Assembly: GCF_047496725.1 (NCBI RefSeq)
Contig: NC_132986.1
Location: 6,914,501 to 6,978,500 of the forward strand
Reading direction: 5' to 3'
Length of the DNA stretch: 64,000 nt
From: Anoplolepis gracilipes
Taxonomy: Eukaryota > Arthropoda > Insecta > Hymenoptera > Formicidae
Shown: positions 51,666 through 64,000 of the stretch, in pieces
Layout: each line of letters starts with the position of its first letter
How positions within the stretch are numbered: the first letter of the stretch is position 1
Notes under the pieces: generated by a model
The model's database searches: none
What the model was told of the DNA's origin: nothing
Seen by the model: only the letters and a program-made list of their open reading frames with translations
Translations under genes and position numbers: made by a program

Positions 51666-52164
51666 ATTCGTCGTACGCATATTCGATATTATCGTTACTG
51701 CTGCAGCTATTCAACGGTTCGTTGATATCGCCGATAAATCAGATCGGTCGTGATGTTTTATATTCGGGGCTTCTATTTATGTCAAAATGATATATGTATA
51801 TATGGGGAATATATGGCTTGGCCATAATTATCGGTATTCTTTTGTCATATATATTCTATACGCTGAGATTTGTCCATCTGAACAGTCGATATTTCCTAAA
51901 TTTTGTATGGAAGATTCTTGTTCAAAATACACGGCACACATTTCTATGAGAATTGTGCAAGAAATATGGGGAGATATTTTTTCTAATACATATATAGTGA
52001 ATATTTTGCGTTAAATCATTGGAATATAAACATATGAGATAACAATTTTTAGATACATATAAATGAAATTAATTATAATTTGGTTATGATATATCAATAT
52101 TTTATTACTACAAAAAATTTAATTAAAGTTAATTACATATTTATTGCATATGTAATGATAAGAC

Positions 52165-52209
<45 letters not shown>

Positions 52210-52787
52210 TTTTTGCATATCTAGTTTACGTGAGAAAAGATCACAGATATTTTGCGCGAAGAAATCGTGGAATAATTTTGTAGATGGTATGTAGCTTTGC
52301 TTTATTTGACGAAGGAATAATTTATTTGATCGTGTATATCCAAGCGTATCGCGGTATCGATCACGACTATTATATACCCGTACGAGGAAAATATATATTT
52401 AATACAGAAAATAGGTAATGCAGACAAAATTAGTAAAATATACAAACATATGCTTTTGTTTCAATCATTCCGATTTCAGTACGCTTCAAATATTACGCGG
52501 TAATTGCACTTATGTCATGAAATCAAAATTAACCGAGTACAAAAACGTCCCAACTTGTAAATCGTTATTTAATCTGAGCGATCTCACCTGTCAATTTTAT
52601 TTAATAAAATTTCTTAATATAAAGTTAAAATTTAAAAAAAAAATTGTTTCTGAATTAAAAGCGAGACAAAGCTGAAAAATATGTACGCAATGTTACATAT
52701 GTTTAGCTGTAGGTCAAGTTATGTAGAATTATTTTATTTAATGACTTCATTTTAATAAAGTTTTAGAAAATTGAATTATTAAAACGA

Positions 52788-52833
<46 letters not shown>

Positions 52834-54410
52834 TCGTGTGTATGTGTATGTATTAACATATTAATACATAATATATTATTACTAATTTGTATATTTTATT
52901 ATTATTATGTATATTTTTAAGTTCCTTTAATAAAATTTATTTGTTTATAAAAATTCACATTAGTTAATAATTGACAGTAAAAAATATTGAATTTTATACT
53001 AATTGTTATCAAGTTAAAAGAGCACGCAGAATTCTCATTATCAGTATCAGCATGCTAGCATAGAAAATCCGCATATAAGCGATATCACCATTTTATTAAA
53101 ATCATGTTTTGCGATAATAAACATGCTCGTGTGATGTTCATTTTTGCGAAACAAGAAATGTCCAGCTATGTTCGAACGACCGATAGTCGGACTAGTTAGT
53201 AGTTTACTCGCCGTGTTTACCGCCACGATAATGCGTGTTTTACCTCACATACCGCTCATCGATTATTCGCCATTCATTCGCGGATCGCGCATTTCATATT
53301 TTATTTGCTGCGAGGTTGTTTTATTCTGTTTAATACCGGTAATATTGTAATTAGTGAAAGTGTAAAACTTGATTGTTGATATGTACGCGCAATCAAGTCT
53401 CTTATGTGGTTATTATTTATTAAAAGAATGGAGTAGATTATGAATAAATAATAGAACACTATATATTTTATAAAATGATATTAAAATAAATAATGATGTA
53501 CTCTTGAATTAAATTGAAATTAACAATTTTATAAATCTTTATTTTATGGTTATTTGTAGCACTTTTTTAATTGTTTTGTGATGTATATTGTAGTATTTTT
53601 ATATTTTGGATTTTTTGGGGGATAGAAATAAGGGGGATTTAAAGAAGTGTGCCAAAAATTTTGTCTGGTTGCAACGTGCTGCCATCTCGTGTTTTCCGCG
53701 TTTCCCTCCCCATATCGTGACCCCATCGAACGGGGCCACGCGTGTTCGGGCATTCGCTCGTTGAAGAAATGCTTGGTAAATGAGCCTTTCCTTCTTTTGC
53801 ATTAGGCCGAGAGATCTTATTCCCCTTACGCTGGAAGACTCTTTCTGAATTACTTTTCTATCTTAAGTTGTCATGTATATTTATGAATCTAATTAACCAA
53901 CATCTCAATTCTTTCTAAAGAACAGTCATTATTTTTTTGTTTATTCAGTTATTTTGTCTTTAATATTTTTTATATTCAATGCAGTAGCCTTCTCTTAAAC
54001 AAATATGAATTGTAGGGAAAATATGCTTATAATAAGGTATAAATTGAATCTCATTTATAATTTGTGGATATGTTAAACAAATAATATTATGCAAATAACT
54101 CAAATTATCGTACTGAATTAATTCATTCTTGCATAATATCATTTAGATCAAATTTTTAATAAACTGACATATTACACACACATGGGAATTACAACAACCT
54201 ATATATTTTTATTTCTTACTAATACACAGCCATTTCCGAAAAAAATAAAATTTGAAATTATTTAAACTGATTAAAAGAGAGAACTTTGATCTTATAAAAC
54301 ATTTAAATTTAAATTTACTAAATGTATAATTAAGCATAGCCATTGTTAAAAAATTTTGTTTCTGAAATAAAACTTTCCTAAATTTTTGCTCTCATTTACT
54401 TCTCTGTCTC

Positions 54411-54482
54411 TTCTCTTCTCTTCTCTTCTCTTCTCTTCTCTTCTCTTCTCTTCTCTTCTCTTCTCTTCTCTTCTCTTCTCTT

Positions 54483-54522
<40 letters not shown>
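54411..54522. repeat. (TTCTC)16 then (TC)n
   Basis: Perfect pentanucleotide repeat to 54490 followed by a TC run, a continuous pyrimidine tract of more than 100 nt on the plus strand. Confidence 0.95.
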
Positions 54523-54526
<4 letters not shown>

Positions 54527-54920
54527 CTTCCTCCCTCTCCTCCCCTTCTGCCTCCCTTCTTTGCTCTTCTTCTCTCTCTAGTCATTAGATTATAACTTGT
54601 TTTTATTAATTTTTGTAACATAATAAAGCATAGAGCAATAACGCATTTTTTATGACCATGTATTTATTCTTCGTTGAGAATGATTTTTATAAGAGGAAGG
54701 GGTTAAAGCTCGGACCTATCGAAGTCCAAGGTGATCGGCGTTCTCTGGCCTGAAGATTCCACCTTCTGGCTCGTGACGTAGGAGAGAGAGAGTCAAGTTT
54801 TGCTCTCTCGCAACGCAACGCGAGAGATAGGTGATGGCGAAGTCGAGGCGTGGTGGCGAAGTATTGATCGCTACCACGAGCGTGGCGCGATTTCCCCCTG
54901 GTCTCTCTTTGCAGCCCCCC

Positions 54921-54944
54921 CGACCGACCGACCGACCGACCGAC
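54921..54944. repeat. (CGAC)6 tetranucleotide run
   Basis: Six CGAC units within the GC-rich island at about 54700-55135. Confidence 0.9.
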
Positions 54945-57509
54945 GTCATCCGCCGTTTAAACCCCTCGCCACCCCCGACTGCCCTACCTGCTCGTCCCTC
55001 GACACCGCCATCCCCTACCAAATCCTTTCTATCTCTGTCTTTTTCCCTCTTCTCGCATCTACGTTTTCTTCAGCTTCATCGTTGTTGACGGCATTCAATG
55101 CCGGAATGACGAAGCGAACGTTACTGCCTGGATGACGATACTTTAACCCTTTCGACAATTTTTATTTATTTAAAGCGCAATCTGGTTTTGCCAATGAGTT
55201 GTTTGTGCTCGACTGTAAAGATTTCAGGGATTTTTAGAACCTTGTAATGGATGCATATTAATCAAAAGCATCTTCGCAGAAGATAATTTACTCAAAACAT
55301 TTTTCAAGTAACATTATGTCTTTTACATTTATTAATATCTGGATTTTTTAATGTTATTTATATTTTTGGAGTAAATAGGAAATCTTTCAAGAATTTTTTG
55401 CTGAGGCAATTTGGGGAGAAGACATTTACTTATACATTTTTTAATTATTTGATAAATAAAACATGATTAAAAGTTATGATTATATGAAAAAAAGTTATGA
55501 ATACAAGTTATAAATAAAAGTTATGATTATATTTAAAAAAATGTGCGCGTGTGTGTGTGTGCATATATATTTGTAATTATGATTATATGAAGAATAATGA
55601 TAATAGATAATAAGATTTTTATTGATTTTTTTACTTATAAAATGTCAAGACTTGTCTTTTATTCTGTTTGTTTTCTTATTTAATAAAAGTCGTAACTATC
55701 AGATAGTGCTAAATGAGATTACTATTAAATTATTTAAATATTAAGATATTTCAAATCTACTTGCACTATGTTTTTCAGAATCAATTATAACTGGTTATAT
55801 TAGTTTTTTTTTGTAATTATGCTGTTTAAAAGGCATTATATTTATATTTTCAATTGATTAAAAATAATCCAAATAAAAAGAAAATTACAAAAAATTTAAA
55901 CAATAATAGCAATCAATTTTTTAAATGCTATGTTTTTTATAGTCGTGATTATGCACAAATATTATTATTATTATTGTTATTACAAATTACTATGAAATTT
56001 TACTACTATTTTTCTGTATTGAAGACTTATTGTTAGTTTAAAAGCAGATGTGCTAACAATCATTGTATTATTTAAATATGAATTTATTCAAGAAAAACAT
56101 TATTTATTTCTTAATGATCATTAATCGATTAACGAGAACAGAATAAATATTTTTATGAAACTTCTTACGTAATGTGCAATGTCATTATAGCTTACACATA
56201 TGAGCGGCGCATGTAAACATTTGCAAGGAGCTAGATATCATTAAATTAATTACAAAGTGGTTTGTAATGACATTACACCGAAATCGGTCGACAACCGAAA
56301 TCTTGTTTCACGAAGGAGAAATGTTATTTTGAGATTAACTCTAATCTGCTCAATGCCAAAAGTTTTCGATCCCAAAAGCATACTAATTGGAACTATGGAT
56401 CAATAGTCATGTGATGTATATTATAGTACTTATAATACTTAAAGTACCGTTGTTTTTACTTCCGTACACATTATATTATTTAATATTATACAATATTAAT
56501 ACACATATTATTTTCAAATCACACAAGGAATTAATTACAATATCATTAGAATTATTATAATTTGTATTGAACGAACAATCCATTAAGCACAGAAACAATT
56601 ATAACTTTTTAAAATTTATACATATATTATGTATTTCTTGGGAAGTATAATTTTTAATTTTTAATACACTGTTTTTGTGTGTTAATATTTCGAATATAGA
56701 TTTCTTCTCGATAATACATGTTTTTATCGTTGATAATACTCCATTATTATTTAAAGTCTTTTTTTAATTTTTTACTTTATATCGAGACAAATAATTTTAA
56801 TTATAATAAGAAAATTGGCATATTCATATATAATATATATTACATAATGTATAATTATATCTATAATTTAGATTAAAAGTAAACTATGTTAGAAATGTTA
56901 TATTATTTACCGAATTTTTAAATTATAAAAAGAAACAGTTAAAATTTTAGAAATACTAATATGAAAATTATTTTTCTATGTGCATATATATTTGATTTTA
57001 GTTTTTTAATAAAAAAGAAATAAAATTTGCAATTTATTGACACTAAATTGGTCAAGAGTTTTATTTACTCTTATAAATTCTTCGATATATAAAATTGTCT
57101 AATTATTCACATATTCCGCAATGAAGTTACGCTGAATAAAAGTTGTTGCGATACTTCTCCAAGATTCTTATACGACATGCAATCGTATTAATCCTCGCCT
57201 TGCTACCGTACTCGTAATCACATCTCAAGATAGAAAGGTCACGCGACGAGAACCTCTGAGAAAATACACGCGACTCACGGTAGCTCCCTGTTTCACGTAA
57301 GGAATGTTAATTGCTCAAAAGCATTCGATATGAGCAAAAAGGTTTAAAGACGACTTTAAAGATTAAATGGAAGGGCAATGATGACAAGTCTGAAATCATT
57401 AGTAGAGCTGCCAAATTAATTGACACTCGACTACTTTATCGCACGCTATTGCTGTCTCGCATTCGCGACGTGTAATTAATATAGGCTTTTGTCATACGCA
57501 TTTTTATTT

Positions 57510-57512
<3 letters not shown>

Positions 57513-57589
<77 letters not shown>
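57513..57589. repeat. (GA)n microsatellite
   Basis: About 38 perfect GA units, followed by AG-rich degenerate sequence and a short GAGCGCGCTC palindrome. Confidence 0.95.
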
Positions 57590-57592
<3 letters not shown>

Positions 57593-60500
57593 GAGAAAGA
57601 GAGCGCGCTCTTTCTTTTTACGTTTATCTACATTTTTGTGCACGCTTTACATAGAACTATATAAATGATTTGATAACGCTAGTATCTGGGAATCGCTGGA
57701 TTGCTTTTTAGACGTTCTTTCATATCCTATGCAATTTGCTAAATCTTCTTTTTGGGTTATGTTGGCTTATATTCAACATCTTATCAATGACACACATTCT
57801 TTTGTTTTATATTATAAATAGAAATTAAAAATATAAAAGTAAAATATTTTCTTATACAAGAAATAAACTAGTGATTAATTGTTGAACTCTGAAAAATTAA
57901 TAGCACACAATAACATGCGAGAAAATGCAATGAATAGTATTTGCTATTAATAATTTATTTTTCACGAATGGTAACAATATTTTAAATAATGATTGATTCT
58001 TTAAAGAATAATTTTGAGTAGAAAAGAGAAAGTTTAATAGAGTTAGAGAAAAAAAAAAGAAATATAACTAAATAATATATTACGTAGTAAAATAATTTAT
58101 TAAATTTTGTTAGTATATGTATAAGTATAAATAGGAATAATCTAATTTATTATCTATGATTTACATATTAATAATTTATTTTATAATATATATAGGTAAT
58201 AATAATGTAAACATTAAAATATTCATTTAATATATAATATTTTTTACGTGATTTTATACATTTTATACTATGATTTTATATATGTTTTGTATATTTTTTA
58301 AATGTTTTATATATTTTATAATATTAATGCAATAATATTAAAATGTAAAAATTTTTGTATTTTGGAAATCGATAATTTCGTTAAAGTTCCGGTGGCCCTC
58401 CAAAAAGTTCTAATAATTAACCTTAATTATTACAGTTCCAAAGTTGATAACAAAAGAGTTATACTACTAAGTTGCGAAAAATATGAAGTTGGCCTCTCGT
58501 ACCTTCAAGTGCTATTTTCGGTGCTTTAAACGTATCATTTTTTTAAATATTTGATAATGAGGGGCCAACCTCACATACGTCTCTTCCATTCTCGAAACTT
58601 TTTAGACACGTATACCGCTTGTCGCAGTAATCCAATGTCGCGGTCGTGACCGCCACCGGCAGCGAATCTATTTCTGTAAATTTCGTGGCGGATAACGAAG
58701 GGTAAAGAAGATGAGAGCTGAACGAAAGTGGGGACGTGACGCCGCTTCTCGTCTCTCGTTCTCGCGGTAGCTTATGCCTCTTTGGCTTATAAATTTCTCC
58801 CGAGGGTGCACTCCCTCGTCCTTTTCTATCCTGTCCTTTGCTTTTGTCTGGCTTTATCCACGCGGACCAAGACACCTTCCGTCAGGTTTCGCCTATTAAA
58901 TTTGCGCTCCGCGGACATCTTCGCGCATTGCTACTTAAAGATTCTTCTCACGAACGAAGCGGAAACTCCCATAAGAATTTCACGCTCGCTGCCTCCAAGA
59001 GATTTCGCGGCTTTTTCCTTGCCTTCACAGCTTCCATTTTTTTCTCTCCTGCTTTTTTTGTTTCTCACTTTTTTATTCTTCCGATAAAAATCCTTATCGT
59101 TTAACGAGATCGCAACGTGTAGAATCTTTCTGATATACGCCATCTTATTTGGAGAAATGCTGATTTTATGTAGGATCAATGATTATTGAGATAGAGTAAT
59201 TACCTCTTCTACATTTGCATATATGCTTGTTAAGTTCAAACTTTGGTAAATTAGGTAAGCTTGCTAATAAATATTTGTTCTTAGAGCTGTATGAGGATAA
59301 AGCTGATGTATCTTTTCATGGAAGCTCATAAATAATTAAGAATTCTGATTCTATTTTTCATAGTTCTATAGTTCTTAACAGTTTAAGCATATAGTTTCTG
59401 GCTGTTAAAGAAAATGCCTCAGGAGAAATAAAACGTTAAGTTTACGTACAATGTTCTTAATTCTTATCCATGAAAAATTTTTAGGATACTAAGCGATTTT
59501 CGCAACATTGAATAATAGAATATTTTAAAATACCTAAATAATAAATAATACCTAAACAATTAGCTTAACTGATTAAATTTAACTGCATAGCTCGAGTTCT
59601 ATGCATTGATTTTCACTCTTGCTGCTTTAAGTCAAAGCCTTTCTTGGAAGACGAATTTGCCTGCAGTATTCGAACGTCAAGCCGAAATGACATCTCCTTG
59701 AAGATCTATGATTGCGTTCTAAGAACGATTGGAAACTAACAATAAGTCCTTTATTGCTTCCTAACTGTCACGTCGTCTTGAACAACGCCAGATGTTTGGG
59801 AAATTCCGAATCGATTTTAATTTCAATTAATTTCATGCAACATTGAGAGATTTGAAAACTGTTATATAAAATAAAAATTTCTATTTGTTTAAGTTAAAAT
59901 ATATATTCTTGTTTTTTGCAATATACCTACACAAAAGATTTCGTTGATTTTGCTCGAGATTGTACAAGTAAAAATATAGATGTATAATGAATATATCGTT
60001 GCAAGGGATAAAGCAAGATATAAAACAATGGATAATCCAGATGTTTGCAGTATGATTCTTTCTGGGGTATGATTCCTTAAATATTGGATAAACAGAGGTT
60101 GGCACATGGCCGCAGATAAGTCGGCAAGCGTTAAAAAAAGCTGAAAGAGAGATGGTAGCGATAGGTGCGTTGCATTACTGGTGGTTGACAGTTCAATTTT
60201 AGATTGCTATAGACATTGCAGAGAGAGAAAGAGAAAGAGAAACTTGTCGTAGCGACTGTTGCAGATCTGTCAGCGATAGTGTAGAGGACTGTCATTTGGA
60301 ACATGTTGATCGGTTGTCAGTTTCACGTTGTTGACAATCTTTGAAGCTAAACAGAGAGTTTATTGGAAAAATGGAAAATATTTCTTGAAAGTTATATTTG
60401 TGTGCGCGAAATTGTTAATAAATAAAAAAATTATATAACTTGATTATTTTCTTATAGTTCTTGTTTGAGAAATTGAAAGCAGTTTTTATTTATCTTTTAA

Positions 60501-63095
60501 TTATTTAGTCTCTATTTATTCTAGCGAACAATATTCGATTTAAAATTTAGATAACATTTGTATAAAATGAAATTTGATTATTTTATTTTTACTTTTATTA
60601 ATTTGTATGTTTTCGGATAAGTTTAAATAAGAGAGCTAAAGGTCTCTTAAACATCTTGCGAAACAATGCACGAAAGCCATGGCATCTTATATTTTATCTT
60701 AAAAATTATTTAAGCGCTAAGGGCTATTTAAAATAATGAAATCTTTTAACTTTTGTGGTTAACTTTTCTGTTAGCGAATATTAGCTCCCGATTTGTTCGC
60801 TAGACAAGCTTGAGAAGACGAAGGTTCGAACTATGCAAAAGCGGTGAGATGTTACATCGTGACGAACTTTACACGAGCTTGTGAGTACCATGGTAAAGTA
60901 ACTTGATGTAACTTCTCTGCTCATCTCTCTCGCAAGATCTTTGACGCCATCTTTTCGTTGGAATCTTCTCTGGGTCTTTCTAAAGCGTGTTGTTCAACAT
61001 CTGGTGTCTTAATGCCTTATGCATGAGAATTATATTAAAAATATAATTTATGCATATTTTACATAACGTAATTATAATTATGATAAAAATATGAAATATT
61101 ATTTATCTACATGTATCTTATGAGTGAATATTTCTAAAAATTAATAAGAGGACGAAGCATTTATTTAGTCTAATTGTTCATTTCTTATTTTATTATATTG
61201 ATTTGATCATATGAGCTTTTTTAGTTATTATGTTTATTTTTTTTAGTGTATTTATGTTCTAACGCTGTCTAGATAACAGATGAAAGGATCATAAAAATTA
61301 ATGATTAATCTGAATCGTACATATGTATAATTAATTATTTAAATATATTTAAATAATTATATTTTCAAACATTTTAAGAGTGTGAAAAAAAATCCGAGAA
61401 GAACTCAAGTAAGTTAGATATTTAACTTTACTCTACGTTTGTATTATAATACGTATATATGAAGTCATTATAATTTTTTAAGTCATTCTTTTGGTTTTCC
61501 TCCATCTTTGTGCATCTGTGTGCATTCTTAATATGTCTAGGTTTTTTAATATGTATTGGTTTTATTATCTTTATTATGTCTACTGTATTCCCAGATTTTT
61601 TTTTAAAGTGTCCCGAAAGAAAAATTTCTCTTTTGCCGTCTTCCTTGTTATTTATTATGCTTTTATTTGATGTATTCCTTTTCACGAAGTAGATTAAAAT
61701 GATAGCGACGCGACGACTCTGTCTCAAAACAAGAGAGACAAGATTCTGGCATACCATTTTATTAAAATCTCGAGGCGTCGGACGCGAGTAAATCATCTTC
61801 TCGAAGTCGAAACAGTCGTAAAACAAGCCAAAGACGAACGGAGTCGCGTCGCGCCGCGCGTTTAATCAACGAATACAGAAAATTAAAAATTATTAGACTA
61901 TATTTCTTAAACGATTTCTCTTACAGTCTATGTTTCTCCACATTATTACTTACACACATTGTTAACTATTAAAAATTAATATATATTTATTAATAATTTA
62001 GATTATATAAAACACAAAATATTTTCATTTATTTTGAAAATTAATTTTTTTATATGATATTAAGAAAAAAATAACTTATTAAAATTTCTGTAGGCAGTAT
62101 TTTAGTGATCAGTATTTTAAATTATAAAAGTTGAAAAGTATTACGTTATATGGAATAAACTCAGAAGGAACGCCTAACAATATTTCGGAAAATGTGTCCT
62201 ATTTTGTTGGATATTTGATGCAGGATTGCATTCAAAAACATTACTGGAATATCTTGAATCTACTACCTTCAGTCTCAAGATTTGAAAATGTTTCTTGTTA
62301 TATAGAAAAATATTCGATGATATCTGGAATTTTTTCCCAACTTTTTAGTTTTTAATTATTTTAAGTCGAAATATTAATATTTTAATTTTTTTTAAGTCAA
62401 ATCTATTAAAATTAACTGGGAAATAAGATTTTTTCAAATCGGTATTGAAACTTGATTTGTACTAAAACAATATTGAAATTTTTGAAATTCGCTTTTACTT
62501 GAGAAAAACAAATATATCTATCATAGATATCTAATCGATGAGAATAATTTTTTATCTTACAGTTTTCCGATTTCTCAAAGAGCATTTTTAAAATATATGT
62601 TGAATATCAATCTTTTACGGATCTACACTCTATTTACGGATCCACCTCCCCCGACCACGAAAGGGTTGAACTCACAGACTCACTTTATCCATATTTAAAT
62701 AGCTTTCGCCCCTTCGTTCGTATCATTTCGCTGAGCTTTTCCAGCAAGTAATCGCAATTCTGGGATTTTACAGGATCTGTCACGTTTTATGCGCTTCTGT
62801 CCCGTGTAGCGGTTATTCTAGATACCGATACTGATTCGAAATTTCATATGATTATTGATTAAAAGATATCGGAGAAGTTACAATAATAATTTTAATATTT
62901 TCTTGAATTCTTGATATCGAAATAATACATGAAAATATGTATAGTTACATAGTATAAACATTTTAATAATAATCAGAACAGTATAATTAATCATTATATT
63001 TAATGTAATAATAAAATATCAGTTATATTTTTATTTTTATAATACTTTAAAAAAATATTTATTTTTTAATTTTTATTTTAATATAAAAATATTAC

Positions 63096-63113
63096 ATACA
63101 CACACACACACAC

Positions 63114-63172
<59 letters not shown>
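63096..63172. repeat. (CA)n then (TA)n
   Basis: A short CA run and about 28 TA units; compound dinucleotide repeat. Confidence 0.9.
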
Positions 63173-63176
<4 letters not shown>

Positions 63177-64000
63177 GTTTATGTGATCATGAATGTGTAT
63201 CAATTTTTTATGAATTTTTATTTGATCTTTTCAATGAATAGCAGCAAAATTTTTTTGGCCGAGATTATTGAGATCGTCTTTTCACCTTCTCATAACGGCA
63301 TTCGATCGAGTGTCAACATCACCTCTTGCATACATATGATCGCATCTAATATCTTTACCTAGAACCGTCAATTCGATTTCTCTTTTACTTGTGTATCGTC
63401 TTATTATCTTTTTGTTTTTTCGATGCCTTATTAGTACGTGCACAAAATACTATAAATTTTTTTATCAACGAGTAACATTTAATTCTATTTATTTTTTATT
63501 TTTTGATTGCAAATTACTGATTACTTGATTATATTTTTTTTTATTTGTCGATGCTTGTAACATCAAAATTTAAATAATTTCATGTTTTAATTAAGAAAAG
63601 TATTGTTATTTCGCATGAGTTTCATAATCTCTAAGCCAAAGACTCATTAATTTGGTCAAATCGAGTTAATTACAGTAGTGAACTTTTATATGGAATACAC
63701 ATCGTAGTCGCGCCGGCTATCGTAGTCATTAACTAAAGTTTGCATTGTTCCCCATTATGTCGTATACGCGACAAGGAGTAAGAATGGGAAACAAACAGCA
63801 AGCAATAAGCAAACGATCGCTTTAAAATCTCGTAATTAAATATGTATTTTGCCAATTAAGGCTTAAATTAAATTAATGTTTAAAGCTGATACAACCTTTA
63901 TTTATCAAAGGTTATTTTTATAATTCATCAATTCATTACTTACTTCTATTTTTAAAATCCATTTTGCAATAAGTTTTTTATTTAGGTGTATTATATATTT

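Larger units (their letters stand above)
49525..64000. other. Probable first intron of the unidentified plus-strand gene
   Basis: Begins GTGAGT. Contains the TTC, TTCTC and GA microsatellites, the hairpin at 51639 and GC-elevated islands at about 51470-51740, 53660-53770, 54700-55135, 58560-59060 and 61680-61860. No exon with a recognisable domain was found up to the window end. Confidence 0.5.

Noticed and set aside
54346..54621. Glu/Arg repeat frame on the minus strand
   Set aside because: Direct translation of the TTCTC/TC microsatellite.

Overview
The window looks like an insect nuclear genome, most likely a hymenopteran and possibly an ant. The three recognisable proteins are insect-type, two of the genes are split by spliceosomal introns with GT/AG borders, and the background is very AT-rich with many long microsatellites. 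The hymenopteran or ant placement is an inference. No prokaryotic, viral or CRISPR-like features were seen.

Layout: (1) 1-6543 is AT-rich intergenic DNA with one PIF/Harbinger-type MITE and no convincing gene. (2) 6544-8372, minus strand, is a complete five-exon METTL14 gene encoding 390 aa, the RNA-binding partner in the m6A methyltransferase complex. (3) 8373-10625 is the gap between METTL14 and BicC, which lie head to head. (4) About 10626-40649, plus strand, is a complete Bicaudal C gene. It has one non-coding first exon and 14 coding exons that join in a consistent reading frame into an 863-aa protein with KH-type RNA-binding modules and a C-terminal SAM domain. Its introns carry two fold-back elements, local tandem duplications, candidate alternative promoters and one small secreted-peptide-like ORF. 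The last intron is dominated by a 288-bp (TC)n(TATC)n tract that starts just after a weak donor. (5) 40650-46983 is the BicC 3' region and spacer, with a structured inverted-repeat element just before an AATAAA at 46350. (6) 46984-47889, minus strand, is an intact single-exon PEX2 reading frame, the peroxisomal RING E3 subunit. (7) About 48700-49524 is a GC-rich stretch with two divergent initiator motifs. It is a likely bidirectional promoter for PEX2 and for an unidentified plus-strand gene whose first exon ends at a strong donor at 49524. (8) 49525-64000 is probably the first intron of that gene. It has several GC-elevated islands and many microsatellites but no recognisable coding exon.

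METTL14 (mRNA methylation) and BicC (translational repression and mRNA decay) both act on mRNA after transcription, but their adjacency is probably just gene order. The least explained items are the BicC last-intron repeat, the candidate secreted 44-aa ORF at 18137, the fold-back elements, the candidate intragenic promoter at about 24077, and the structured element at 46261-46355.
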